64,000 nucleotides of DNA from positions 62,001 to 126,000 of the forward strand of contig JAUQWO010000079.1 of the NCBI GenBank assembly GCA_030835135.1, in the 5' to 3' direction. This DNA comes from Bacteroidota bacterium. Its GTDB lineage: Bacteria > Bacteroidota > Ignavibacteria > UBA10030 > UBA6906. Within the stretch, counting starts at the first letter, position 1. Every line of letters starts with the position of its first letter. A model generated the notes under the pieces. The model ran no database searches. It was not told the DNA's origin and saw only the letters and a list, made by a program, of their open reading frames with translations. Shown piece after piece: positions 25,618 to 35,900 of the stretch. The position numbers were made by a program, and so were the translations under genes.

Positions 25618-27423
25618 ATGATCCGATCCCTGTTCCCCCTCCTCCTGGTCTTCACGTGCAGCGTGGCGGCCCAGACCGGCCCCGCGGAGCACGCGGTGAT
25701 CGCACGGGTGGGACATGCCTTCATCAGCGAACGGGAGTTCGTGGAGCGCTTTGAACTGACGCCGGGCCTCTACCGTCATCGAAAGCCGCAGCTGGAAGCC
25801 GAGAAGCTCCAGATGCTGTATTCGATGGTGGCCGAGAAACTCCTGGCCCAGGAAGCCACCGCACGCGCACTCGATACCACCGCGCTCTTTCGTGCTGCAC
25901 TCGCGGATCTGACGAAGCTTCTTGTCCGCGATGAACTCTACCGTCAGGAAGTACGTGCGCATGTCCGGATCACGCCGGCCGAGGTCCGCCAGGGAGTGCA
26001 GCGCGCACGCGAGCGGCGGCTCATTCGCTTCCTCTTCTTCGAACGGGAAGAAGATGCCCGGTTCATCCGCGGACAACTCCGTTCGACCGCCGATCTGGAC
26101 CGGCTCGCACTGGATCCGACGATGCAGGCGATGAAGGATACCGCGACCGTGCACTGGGGCGATGCTGATGAAGCGATCGAGCAGGCGGTCTATGCCCTCG
26201 GCCGCAATGCTCTGTCGCCCGTCGTTCGTGCTGGCAACGGCTTCTATATCCTCCGGCTGGTCTCCGTTGCTCCGGATGCGGCTGTTCTCGCATTCCCCGC
26301 GGAGACACTGAAGGAGCGCGTGGAGTCGACCCTCCGGGTCCGGAAAGAACGGGTGCGTGAAGCGGCATTCCTTGAAGACCTGCTCGCGTCACGCCCGGCC
26401 TCATCACCGCCGGCGACGTTCCGGATCGTGGCGGAGACGGTGGCACGGATCTTCCGCGATGCCTATACACCTCCCTCGATGGCGTTCACACCGGCGATGC
26501 GCGACGCGGCACTCATGCGGCTCGCCGGTCGGACCGCTGACACCCTGATCATCGCAGGCGACAGGATCTGGACGGTCGCCGAAGCCCTCGACCGCCTGGT
26601 CCAACGCGGGTTCACCATGACCGGCGATTCGGTCCGTGGTACGGCAGCCCGGTTGTACACCGTCTTCCGCGAATGGGCACACCAGGAACTCCTCGCCCAG
26701 GAAGGGCTGGCACGTGGGCTCGATCGTCATCCTGAGGTCGTTCGCCGGCTTGGCCCGTGGAAGGATCATTATCTCGCCGGGATGGTCGAACGGAAGATCA
26801 GCGACAGGGTCGAGATCACCGAGGCGGAGGTCTATGCCTACCTCACGAGCACTGATGCCTCCGTGCAGGTCCCGGAGGTACGCCTGCGCGTGTTGCGGAC
26901 GGGAAGTATGGATGAGATGCAGGCCGCGTTCAGGATGATGGAGCAGGGCCGATCGTTCGAAGAGGCGATCGCGGCGTGCGGGACGGATGACCGCCACGGC
27001 GACACGGGGTTCTTTCCTGTTACCGCCCGCCCGCCGCTCGGGTTCCTCGCGTCACGACTCGATCCCGGACAGTTCTACGGCCCCTTTCGTGATTCGTCCG
27101 GATACGTCTACATGCAACTGGTTGAGAAAAGGAATGACAGGGATCCGGTCGACACCACGGGTGCGGCACGCCTGGCAGCGGCACGCGACGAGGTGCACCG
27201 GATGAAGACCCGCCGCACCATCACCCGGTTCCTGGCGCGGAGCGCGGCCAGCAATGGATTCGAGGTGTACCAGGACCGGCTGAAGATGGTGAACGTGACG
27301 CCGATCCCGATGCTCGCGTACCGGCTGCTCGGGTTCGGCGGGCGCATGTTCGATGTGCCGTTCGTGCAGCCACAGATCGACTGGCTGAATGAAGAGCCTC
27401 CACACGAGGTGATCCTCCCGTGA
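25618..27423 (+). CDS. SurA-like periplasmic peptidyl-prolyl isomerase
   Basis: A 601-residue exported protein with a signal peptide (MIRSLFPLLLVFTCSVAAQ). It has a SurA-type N-terminal helical domain (VIARVGHAFISEREFVERFE ... EKLLAQEATARAL), a first parvulin-like domain at about 130-220 (IRFLFFEREEDARFIRGQL ... VVRAGNGFYILRL), a helical middle part, and a second parvulin-like domain at about 420-510 (VRLRVLRTGSMDEMQAAF ... GPFRDSSGYVYMQLVEKRND). Such proteins escort and isomerise outer-membrane proteins. ATG 25618 is chosen for the signal peptide; no Shine-Dalgarno is evident and a GTG at 25594 is possible. Coupled to the next gene by a GTGA overlap at 27420. It may assist the many exported glucan proteins nearby. 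Confidence 0.82.
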   Translation: MIRSLFPLLLVFTCSVAAQTGPAEHAVIARVGHAFISEREFVERFELTPGLYRHRKPQLEAEKLQMLYSMVAEKLLAQEATARALDTTALFRAALADLTKLLVRDELYRQEVRAHVRITPAEVRQGVQRARERRLIRFLFFEREEDARFIRGQLRSTADLDRLALDPTMQAMKDTATVHWGDADEAIEQAVYALGRNALSPVVRAGNGFYILRLVSVAPDAAVLAFPAETLKERVESTLRVRKERVREAAFLEDLLASRPASSPPATFRIVAETVARIFRDAYTPPSMAFTPAMRDAALMRLAGRTADTLIIAGDRIWTVAEALDRLVQRGFTMTGDSVRGTAARLYTVFREWAHQELLAQEGLARGLDRHPEVVRRLGPWKDHYLAGMVERKISDRVEITEAEVYAYLTSTDASVQVPEVRLRVLRTGSMDEMQAAFRMMEQGRSFEEAIAACGTDDRHGDTGFFPVTARPPLGFLASRLDPGQFYGPFRDSSGYVYMQLVEKRNDRDPVDTTGAARLAAARDEVHRMKTRRTITRFLARSAASNGFEVYQDRLKMVNVTPIPMLAYRLLGFGGRMFDVPFVQPQIDWLNEEPPHEVILP

Positions 27424-29393
27424 ACGCGCAGGACCGGGTCCGAACGATCTCCCGTGGGAAGCGGCTGGCATTCAGTCTGGTTCCCACGCTCGGGATCATT
27501 CTGCTCCTTGTGGCGGCGGAGTACATCCTGCGCGCGACCGGTTCGGCCGTGGATGATGGCCTGGTCAGCGAGGTGCAATTCGATGGGACCACCTGGTATC
27601 AGACCAACCGGTCCTACCTCCGGCGCTATTTCCCGCCGCAGAGTCCCCTGGTGCCCGAATTCAAGACGGTCCTGTTTCGCAAGGAGAAGCTGCCCGGGAC
27701 CTTCCGTGTGTTCTGTCTCGGCAGCTCGTCGATGTTCGGTACGCCGTACGACATGAACGCGAACATCCCGGGAATACTCCGGAGGCAACTGCGTACCAGG
27801 TATCCGTCGAAGGAATGGGAGGTCATCAATCTCGGTGCCTCGGCGATCAACAGCAACGTCGTGCGGGACTTTGCGCCGGAGCTGCTGCAGTTCACGCCGG
27901 ATCTCATCCTGATCTACATGGGGCACAACGAATACTATGGCCCCGATGGTCTTGGCGCATCGTTCCTGGAGAAGATGGTCCCAGACCTCACGCCGCTCAA
28001 GTATCGCGCGCGTCGCCTCCGTCTGGTGCAACTCCTGCAGGGGTGGTTGGCGTCCGCGGACGCCGGCCAGGGGACAGCGGCGAACCTCATGCAGCAGGTC
28101 TCCCGGGGACAGCACGTGCCGCTTCATTCGGTGGAGAGTGACCTGGTCATGCAGCGGTTCGGGCAGAATCTCGATGCGATCCTGACCACGTTCACAAAGG
28201 CGGGCGTCCCTGTCCTGATCAGCGATCTGGCCTCGAATGTCATGTTCCCGCCGTTCGCTGCCGACACGCTGATCGCAGACACACCCGCGGCGGTCTTTGA
28301 CGCAGCCATGCGTGCCGACGTTGCGGTGCACCGCTACGCCGACATGATCCGGAGGGCGGACGGTCTCGGCACAACAGGGGCGGATCATCCGGTTGCACAG
28401 TACTGGAAGGGCGTTGCCCTCCGTGCCCTCGGCCGTCCGGCTGATGCTGCACCGCTGCTCAGGGCGGCCCGCGATAACGACCTTCTCAAGTTCCGGGCGC
28501 CGGGGGTGGTGGACTCGATCATCCACGCAACTGCGGAGCGCTGCGGAGTACCCTGCATTTCTGCGGACACGCTCCTGCAGCGTGCGTCGGCGGATGGCAT
28601 TGCAGGTGATTCGCTGTTCTGGGAGCATCTCCATCCGACGCCCGCGGGATACTACTGTATCGCGTCGGGATTCCTGGATGCCATCACCCGGAGCGGCGTC
28701 GTGCGGGAACCTCCCGCCACCCTCGTGCCGGTCCCGTTCCATATGGATTCGTTGCATATCTGCTGGCTGGACCTTGCGTACGGCGATGCGTCCATCCGGC
28801 ATCTGACCGGCCGCTGGCCATTCGAGCACTACGTGCGGAGCCCGCTGGTCCTCGGCGGAGCGGATCCCCCGCTTGCGGACCTCGTGCGCGACACGCACGC
28901 GAGGCGACTGGCTTGGAACGATGCGTGCTATCGTTCGGCGACGATGTTCTGGCGGAACGGGCGGATGCAGGAAGCCCTGACGACCTATAGGGCGATGCTC
29001 GAGGAGTACCCGTACAGTTTCTATACGAACTATCTTGCGGGAAGTCTGCTGAACACGATGGGGCGGGGTGCTGAAGCGGTCGGCTATCTGAAGACCTCCG
29101 TGCACTCCAATCCTGACTATCTCCAAGCACGTCTGGACCTCGGTCTGCTCGATGTGAATGCGGGGAGATACCGGGAAGGCGAAGAGCAATTGCGGTTCGT
29201 GGTACAGAAGGCCGGGTCGTCACCTGAGGACGTGCGGATGAAGGCGAATGCGCTGTATGGCCTCGGTGCCGCTGCGTTCAACCGTGGCGATCAGGCGACC
29301 ACCGCGCGGGCCGTCGAGGAAGCGTTGCGCCTTGCGCCGGGATACCCTGACGCGCTCCGGCTACAAGCCGCGGTGCGGCAGATGGGGAGCTGA
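27420..29393 (+). CDS. Membrane-anchored SGNH-hydrolase-like protein with C-terminal TPRs
   Basis: A 657-residue protein with an N-terminal membrane helix (about 17-38) and an SGNH-like domain: block I FCLGSSSMFGTPYD with the likely nucleophile Ser103, block II NLGASAINSN, block III YMGHNEYYGP and block V EHLHPTPAGYY, with Glu in the place of the usual Asp. The last 170 residues are TPR repeats (ALTTYRAMLEEYPYSFYTNYLAG ...). Function unknown; similar architectures act in O-acylation or deacylation of surface glycans, but that is inference. The GTG start overlaps the preceding stop codon. Its closest relative in the window is the convergent gene at 29454-31433. Confidence 0.78.
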   Translation: MNAQDRVRTISRGKRLAFSLVPTLGIILLLVAAEYILRATGSAVDDGLVSEVQFDGTTWYQTNRSYLRRYFPPQSPLVPEFKTVLFRKEKLPGTFRVFCLGSSSMFGTPYDMNANIPGILRRQLRTRYPSKEWEVINLGASAINSNVVRDFAPELLQFTPDLILIYMGHNEYYGPDGLGASFLEKMVPDLTPLKYRARRLRLVQLLQGWLASADAGQGTAANLMQQVSRGQHVPLHSVESDLVMQRFGQNLDAILTTFTKAGVPVLISDLASNVMFPPFAADTLIADTPAAVFDAAMRADVAVHRYADMIRRADGLGTTGADHPVAQYWKGVALRALGRPADAAPLLRAARDNDLLKFRAPGVVDSIIHATAERCGVPCISADTLLQRASADGIAGDSLFWEHLHPTPAGYYCIASGFLDAITRSGVVREPPATLVPVPFHMDSLHICWLDLAYGDASIRHLTGRWPFEHYVRSPLVLGGADPPLADLVRDTHARRLAWNDACYRSATMFWRNGRMQEALTTYRAMLEEYPYSFYTNYLAGSLLNTMGRGAEAVGYLKTSVHSNPDYLQARLDLGLLDVNAGRYREGEEQLRFVVQKAGSSPEDVRMKANALYGLGAAAFNRGDQATTARAVEEALRLAPGYPDALRLQAAVRQMGS

Positions 29394-29453
29394 GCTCGGG
29401 CGCCGTGTGCATCCGGCAGCCGCTGTGCAGACCCCCAGGGAGTCGAAGTTCAT

Positions 29454-31433
29454 TTATTGAGCGTTGATCTCGGCCATCAGAGCCACGGCGGGACCATAGT
29501 CCGGCTTGAGACGGAGCACCTCGGCAAGCCGCTTCACGGCGAGGTCTGTATGTCCGGCCCGACGGTGCGCAAGCGCGAGAAGATAGCCGTTCTCCACCTG
29601 TTCGGGGGCCGACTGGATGAACCCGAACATGGCGCTGTACATCTTCTCTGCCTCCTCCGGACGTTTGGTCCGGAGGGCGATATCGCCCAGGGCCCGGTAC
29701 GCCAGCTGTGTGGGCTTGACGGTGAGCGAGGTGCGCAGGAGGGATTCCATTTCCGGGATCCTGTTGGTCTCCAGGTACACCCGCGCGAGCTGAAGGTACG
29801 GCATGACGTTCACGACCGGGAATTGATCGATGATCGTGCGGTACTCGCGTTCGAGACCGGCAACGTCGCCTCGGGAGCTGTAGTACTCGACCGCTCCCTC
29901 ATGTGCCTGCAGCCAGTGGATCTCACCGCGCGTTGCGCGGTCCGCGATGAGCCCGAAGGTGTCGTTCTTTGCGATCGCACTGACCAGTCCCTCCGTCTCC
30001 TGGAACGGCCAGGCGGTGATGAGGACCTCGGTGCGCCGTTCGGCGAGTCGTTCATCGAGCGGGGTGACGCGGCGGTCGCGCCAGAGCGTCGCATCGGCGA
30101 TCGTGTCGCGCCGCTCCCATTCCTCCGCGGGGGCGAGGATACCGCGGGACCGCATGGCCTCCGCGTATCCGCGTGCCAGGAGGAACTGGCCGTACGATGA
30201 CGGATGCAGGTGCTCGAGGATCAGTCCGTACCCGATCAGACTATCGCGGGCATGTGCGGCGAAGATCCGCTCCATGTCGACCGTGGCGGTCAGGTGACCA
30301 TCGTCCATGGCGAGGATCGCATCATTGAAATCCGTGCTCGTCCGGAACCGCAACTCATCCCGGTCGCGCGCGAGCCGGTACGCAGCGCGTGCTTCCTCGC
30401 GGTGTCCGAGCGTGTCGAGACAGCGCGCGATACGGAAATGAGTCTCGGCGTGATCCGGAAGGATCTGGAGGGCGGTGCGGTACGAGGACAGCGCGGAGGC
30501 GAACGCTCCGGTCATCATCGCGGACTCTCCGGCATTGAATGCGGTGTGGAAGTGCAGTTGCTCGGCCGGTATCAGGGGAGAGGGGTCCGTGGACATGAAC
30601 GGTGGGAGGCCGCGCAGGTTGGAGACTTGCGTGCCGATGATCAGTGGCACCCCGCGCGCGGTGCACAGCGTGCGCATGTCGTCCAGATTCGCCCGGAAGG
30701 CATCGAGTCCGTCGCGATAGAGCGGGCTGTCGTACGGAATGTACCGTCCGCGGGCCAGCTTCTCCATCATGGTCCCGCGCGATGCAGGGTCATCGCCGGC
30801 GAAGAGCTTGCCGAGCAGGGCATAGCCATCGCGCAGTGCCAGGAAGGTACGCAGGTGGATGAGGCGGAGGGACAGATTGGCGAGCCAGCGGGACCCCCCC
30901 ATGGATTCACGGGAGGCGACGCCGAGGGCACCATAGAATTCGTTGTGGCCATCGTACACGACGATCAGATCGGGTTCCTTATCCATGACCTCGCGTGTCA
31001 TGTCCAGTGCCGTAAAGCTGTTCGTTGCGGTCATCCCGAGGTTGATGACCTCGATATGCCGGTCGGGGAATACCGCTCGGAGGCGGTCGCGGAGGGAGGA
31101 AGAGAACGCGGCATTGTACCAGTACGGAAATCCGACGGTCGTTGAGCCACCGAGGCAGACGATGCGGAATGTGCCGGCGGGTTTCGGCACGAGAAAGTAA
31201 TCCGGCGAGGTGGACGGCAGAAAGGAGACCCGGGTGAAGTAGCGGTGCTTCACGCCGGGGTTCATGATATGATACTCCCGGCCGTTGATGATCTCCGTTG
31301 TGAAGAGGGACAGATCGGGCCCGTATCCCATCAGGCGCAGGCCTCCCTCGATGAAGCCGAAGAGAAGGACCGGGAACGCGATCATGATCGCGTAGTACAA
31401 CCGTCGCCGCTGGTTCGTCATAGGTGTTCGCAT
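29454..31433 (-). CDS. Membrane-anchored SGNH-hydrolase-like protein with C-terminal TPRs (paralogue)
   Basis: A 659-residue protein with the same plan as the gene at 27420-29393: membrane helix near residues 12-33 (YYAIMIAFPVLLFGFIEGGL), SGNH blocks CLGGSTTVGFPYW, NLGMTATNSF, YDGHNEFYGA and EHLHPSSYGQF, then TPR repeats. The pairs CLG-S-S/T, HNE-YG and EHLHP align one to one, so the two are paralogues now facing each other tail to tail. Start: ATG 31433 or ATG 31421; neither has a Shine-Dalgarno, and TATATTG about 25 bases upstream of 31433 could be a -10 element. The 60-base convergent gap shows no terminator. Function unknown. Confidence 0.76.
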   Translation of the reverse strand: MRTPMTNQRRRLYYAIMIAFPVLLFGFIEGGLRLMGYGPDLSLFTTEIINGREYHIMNPGVKHRYFTRVSFLPSTSPDYFLVPKPAGTFRIVCLGGSTTVGFPYWYNAAFSSSLRDRLRAVFPDRHIEVINLGMTATNSFTALDMTREVMDKEPDLIVVYDGHNEFYGALGVASRESMGGSRWLANLSLRLIHLRTFLALRDGYALLGKLFAGDDPASRGTMMEKLARGRYIPYDSPLYRDGLDAFRANLDDMRTLCTARGVPLIIGTQVSNLRGLPPFMSTDPSPLIPAEQLHFHTAFNAGESAMMTGAFASALSSYRTALQILPDHAETHFRIARCLDTLGHREEARAAYRLARDRDELRFRTSTDFNDAILAMDDGHLTATVDMERIFAAHARDSLIGYGLILEHLHPSSYGQFLLARGYAEAMRSRGILAPAEEWERRDTIADATLWRDRRVTPLDERLAERRTEVLITAWPFQETEGLVSAIAKNDTFGLIADRATRGEIHWLQAHEGAVEYYSSRGDVAGLEREYRTIIDQFPVVNVMPYLQLARVYLETNRIPEMESLLRTSLTVKPTQLAYRALGDIALRTKRPEEAEKMYSAMFGFIQSAPEQVENGYLLALAHRRAGHTDLAVKRLAEVLRLKPDYGPAVALMAEINAQ

Positions 31434-31472
31434 AGTCCAATTGGTGGGTTCATTCAATATACAAGGTTCACT

Positions 31473-32972
31473 GTGGAAAGAAAAGGCTGGAGAGCATGGG
31501 GGAAGGATGTTGTCGGTCGGATCTTCATTGCGCTTGGTCTTGTGGGCGCGGTCGTCCCCTTGCCGGTCGCCGCGCAGCCGCACGTGCCCGCCTGGGTGGG
31601 CGATGCGGTGTTCTACCAGATCTTTCCGGAGCGCTTTGCCAACGGCGATCCGACGAACGACCCCCGCGGCGTGCAACCGTGGGGAGGCGTGCCCCGCAAC
31701 GACAACTTCTTCGGGGGCGACCTTGCGGGTATCATCGACCATCTCAACCATCTCCAGAGCCTCGGTATCACGGCGGTCTATCTCAACCCGATCTTTGCTT
31801 CGCCGAGCAATCATAAGTACAATACGACGGACTACATGCGGATCGATCCTTCGTTCGGGGATGATGTGGCGTTCCGAATGCTCGTGGACGAATGCCACGC
31901 GCGGGGGATCCGCGTGATCCTGGATGGGGTCTTCAACCATACATCGACCGATTTCTTCGCGTTCGCCGACCTGCGCAAACGGGGAGCGCGGTCGGTCTAC
32001 CGTTCATGGTACAACGTGACCAGCTTTCCGATCGCCCCACCCCAGACCCCGAACTATGAGTGCTGGTGGGGCCACGGCACGATGCCGAAACTCATGACTG
32101 CCGACCCCTCCGTCCGGTCGTATATCTACGGCGTCACGCGCAAGTGGATGAGTTACGGCATCGATGGGTGGCGGCTGGATGTAGCGAACGAGATACCGCA
32201 CGACTTCTGGAAGGCCTGGCGGACCGTGGTAAAGTCGATCAATCCCGACGCGTACATCTGTGCCGAGATCTGGGACAATGCATCGGCATGGCTGAACGGG
32301 AATGAATTCGATGCAACGATGAATTACAGGTTCCGGACCGCGGTGCTGAATGGACTGATCTCGCGCACCACGACCCTTGCCGCGATGGATTCCGCGCTCA
32401 CGTCACACCGGGCCGACTACAGCCCCGGGGTCAATCATGCATTGCTGAATCTCCTCGGCAGCCATGATACCGAGCGGATCCTTACCGTGGCGGGTGGTGA
32501 CACGGCGGCGGTCAGGCTGGCCATGCTCCTCCAGTTCACGTACCCCGGCGCCCCGATGGTCTACTATGGGGATGAGTTCGGAATGAAGGGTGGCAAGGAC
32601 CCGGGGTGCCGGGGGACCATGGTGTGGGACGGGAAGGACCAGGACACCACGATGTTCCGTTTCGTCCGCGGCATGACCGCCCTGCGCCGATCGCATCCCG
32701 TCTGGAGCCGCGGCAACATTCATACGCTGCTGGTTGACGATGACCGGCGTGTGTATGCGTACGAGCGGACGGGAATGGGCGTGCGGGGCGTGGTTGTGAT
32801 GAACGATGGCACTGCACCGGCAACGGTGCGCGTTCCGACCAGCACCGAACGCGGCCTGACCTGCTCCGAGGTGTGGCCCGCGCCCGGCGTGCCGTGTCCG
32901 ACCAGCGAAGGATGTCTCGAGATCACAGTCCCCGCCCGGTCCGGGCGGGTGTTCCTGGAGGTGAAGGAATGA
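31473..32972 (+). CDS. Exported GH13 alpha-amylase/neopullulanase-type enzyme
   Basis: A 499-residue GH13 enzyme acting on alpha-1,4 (and possibly alpha-1,6) glucans. A signal peptide (about residues 15-35, ending in PLPVAAQP) exports it. Conserved regions are complete: DGVFNHT, GWRLDVANE with nucleophile Asp236, ICAEIWD with acid/base Glu265 and LLGSHDTER with Asp332. The opening AVFYQIFPERFANGDPTND and the early barrel are typical of the neopullulanase/cyclomaltodextrinase side of GH13, though the N-terminal immunoglobulin-like domain of classic neopullulanases is missing. Start GTG 31473 (AAGG six bases upstream); no in-frame ATG lies between it and the signal peptide. ATGA overlap with the next amylase gene shows an operon. 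Confidence 0.9.
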   Translation: MERKGWRAWGKDVVGRIFIALGLVGAVVPLPVAAQPHVPAWVGDAVFYQIFPERFANGDPTNDPRGVQPWGGVPRNDNFFGGDLAGIIDHLNHLQSLGITAVYLNPIFASPSNHKYNTTDYMRIDPSFGDDVAFRMLVDECHARGIRVILDGVFNHTSTDFFAFADLRKRGARSVYRSWYNVTSFPIAPPQTPNYECWWGHGTMPKLMTADPSVRSYIYGVTRKWMSYGIDGWRLDVANEIPHDFWKAWRTVVKSINPDAYICAEIWDNASAWLNGNEFDATMNYRFRTAVLNGLISRTTTLAAMDSALTSHRADYSPGVNHALLNLLGSHDTERILTVAGGDTAAVRLAMLLQFTYPGAPMVYYGDEFGMKGGKDPGCRGTMVWDGKDQDTTMFRFVRGMTALRRSHPVWSRGNIHTLLVDDDRRVYAYERTGMGVRGVVVMNDGTAPATVRVPTSTERGLTCSEVWPAPGVPCPTSEGCLEITVPARSGRVFLEVKE

Positions 32973-35900
32973 GCAGCGTGGAGAAGGCTGGGGTTCTGTT
33001 CGTGATCGCGGTCCTGGCTGTTGCGGGGGCCAGATCACAGGATAGCGTGGATGTGACGTTCCGGTATGAGGTCGCGGGGAAGACCGCCGTGTCCGTCCCG
33101 GGCGAATTCAACGGATGGAACAACACCGCGGCACCGATGGCCAATGCCGGTGGCAACGTCTGGACGAGGACCATCCGGCTCCGGGAAGGGGGGAACCCCA
33201 CACCACCGGCCGTCGGCATCCCCGGCGCGTGGCAGTACAAATTCTACTATACCGGCGCATCGCCGTGGCCGAACGATCCCCTCAACCATCATCAGAACGC
33301 GAGCGACAACGGCAATTCGTACGTGTACGTGCGCCATCCGACCATCTACCAGTTCATCCCGAACCAGCGGATGGCGGTGCGCACCACGGCGTTCCCCGTG
33401 ATCTCTGCCTACCTCTTCCCGCGTGTCGGTGCGACCGTGGACACGTCCACGCTCTCCCTTGTGCTCGATGACGTGACGTACACCGGCGTCGGTTCATTGT
33501 ATGATCCGGGAACACAGCGGTTCTCGTTCACCCCGCCGCTCCCATTGTCGAACGGTGACCACACGGCGATCCTGCGGGCGGGCGCATCGGCCGACACCGT
33601 CCATTTCACCACGAGCGCAGGGTTCGTGCAGATCACGACGCGTGGCGGGTTTGCGACGGTGAGGAGCATCGTGGCGGTGCGTGGCCTGGTCCAGGACACG
33701 AATGCCGTCACCGTTCGCCTTGTGCGCAACGGCGCCGATACGACAACAGGGGTTGCCGTGGGTGGACGGTGGGTGATCAGCGATACCCTGGCGGCGGGAG
33801 TGAATGTGTTCAGGGCTATCGCAGACTCCGCGGGTCTACCCATCGTCGCCGATCCGATCTCCGTCATCAGGGAGGTCTCCCGCGCTCCCATCGCGCGGCT
33901 GAGCATCACCGCGGTCAGTGGCACCATCACGTTCGATGCCGCGACCAGCAGTGATCCCGAGGGGCTGCCGATCGCGGGATACACATGGCGGGATGATCCC
34001 GCGACCCCGCTCGGCCTGGATGGACAGACCGGGTCCAGCGTGACCCTTGCAGCTCCGCAGGCACCGGGTGAGTACTACCTCGGAGTGATCGTTGCGGATC
34101 AGGAAGGCCTGCGCGACACCATCCGGGCCGTGTTCACCGTGACGCCCGATCAGGCGGTTGCCGTCCCCGGGATCGCGTGGAACCCGGGGTGGGCGACGAG
34201 CGGGCGCATTTATTTCCTGTTCCCGAAAGCGGTGTCGCAGCAGGGAACCCTCGCCGCCGCGGCAACCCATCTCCAGCGCGTGCGAGACCTCGGCTTCTCG
34301 GTGATCTGGCTGATGCCTGTGATGAAGAATGCGTTCCCGATCAACAATGGCACCGGCCCGGGATACAACATCACGGATTTCTATACCATCGCCCCGGAAT
34401 ACGGAACGAATGAGGACTTTCGCGCATTCATGACCCAGGCGCATGCCCTGGGACTCAAGGTGATCCTGGATATCACCCCCAATCACAGCAGCAGGTCCCA
34501 TCCGTGGGCAACGGATGCCCGGGCGTACGGGGAGGATTCACCCTTCTGGTCCTGGTATGAGCATACGATGATCGCGCACAACACGAATGGTCTGGGCCAA
34601 TCGTACGATGCCTATGGCTTCACCTACTACTCCGGATTCAGCGATCAGCTGCTGAATCTGAATTGGAGCGATCCGGATCTGCGGCGCGAAATGATCCGCA
34701 TGCTCTCGTACTGGGTGAAGGAGTACGACGTTGATGGGTACCGGTTCGACGTGTACTGGGGTCCCCACCGCCGGTACGGAGAAGTGGCAATGGGGAAGCC
34801 GGTGCGCGACGCGCTCAAACGCATCAAGCCCGATCTTCTCCTGCTTGCGGAAGATGACGGCACGGGGTCGGGTACGGAGGTGATCTATGCCGACAACGTG
34901 CTCGGAGACGTCAATGGCGGCGTGGATGCCGCGTACGATTTCAAACTGTACTTCAACCAGATCCGCGGCTTCGGGTGGACGGCGAACTCCATCAACGCAC
35001 TGCATGCCGAGATCGACAACAACGGATTCTTCCCCGGTGAACATGCACTGTACATGCGGTTCATGGAATCGCAGGACGAGGACCGCATCGTCTATGTCTA
35101 TTCCGGTGCATTCGCGCTGGATGCGCCGACCACGTTCCGCCGGACCATGCCGATGGCCACGGTACTCTTCACCGCGCCGGGCCTGCCCATGCTTTGGAAC
35201 GGTCAGGAGGTGGGATGGGGCTATGGTATCGGCGGGGCCAAGGAGGCACGTGCACGCAGCGTCATCGATTGGCAATATCAGGGCCGGAGTGTCCTTTCGC
35301 CACACTATCAGCGCCTTGCGACACTCCGCGGACAGTTCCCGGCATTCACGACCCCGAAACTGGACACGGATGCCAATGGCTCGGTGAATGCCGCCGATGC
35401 ATCCGTTTTCGTGCGCGTGCCGACGGGGAACGGCATGGTCTATGCGTTCTCACGGCCGTATACGGGTCAGAACGGTGTGACGGTCGTGAACATGGAGCCA
35501 ACGGAGCAGAGCGCGGTGATCGAGCTCGTCGACGGCATCTCCGTGCGATTCCCTGATGACGTCAAACCCGGGTCCACGGTGTACCTGAATGACCTCATGG
35601 CGGATACGACGATCGTCACAACACTGTCGGGGCTCGGGTCGGTCCCGGTGACCCTGCCCGGATTCGGGAGCAAGGTGTTCACCGTCTCGGTCACGCGCGA
35701 CACGTTGAAGATCCTCCATCCGGTGACGGATGTGACGGGCCGCGAAGCGTTACCGGCGGCGTTTGCCCTGCATCCGAACTATCCCAATCCATTCAATCCG
35801 GCGACCGTCGTTTCCTTCGATCTCCCTGCGATGGCGGAGGTTTCAGTCGTGGTCTTCGACGTCCTCGGCCGGGAGTGTGCCCGTCTGCTGGACGGGGTGA

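Noticed and set aside
27108-29189. Minus-strand open frame (693 codons) opposite the SGNH-TPR gene
   Set aside because: Same kind of mirror frame; the plus-strand gene has clear domains, coupling to its neighbour and sensible codon use.
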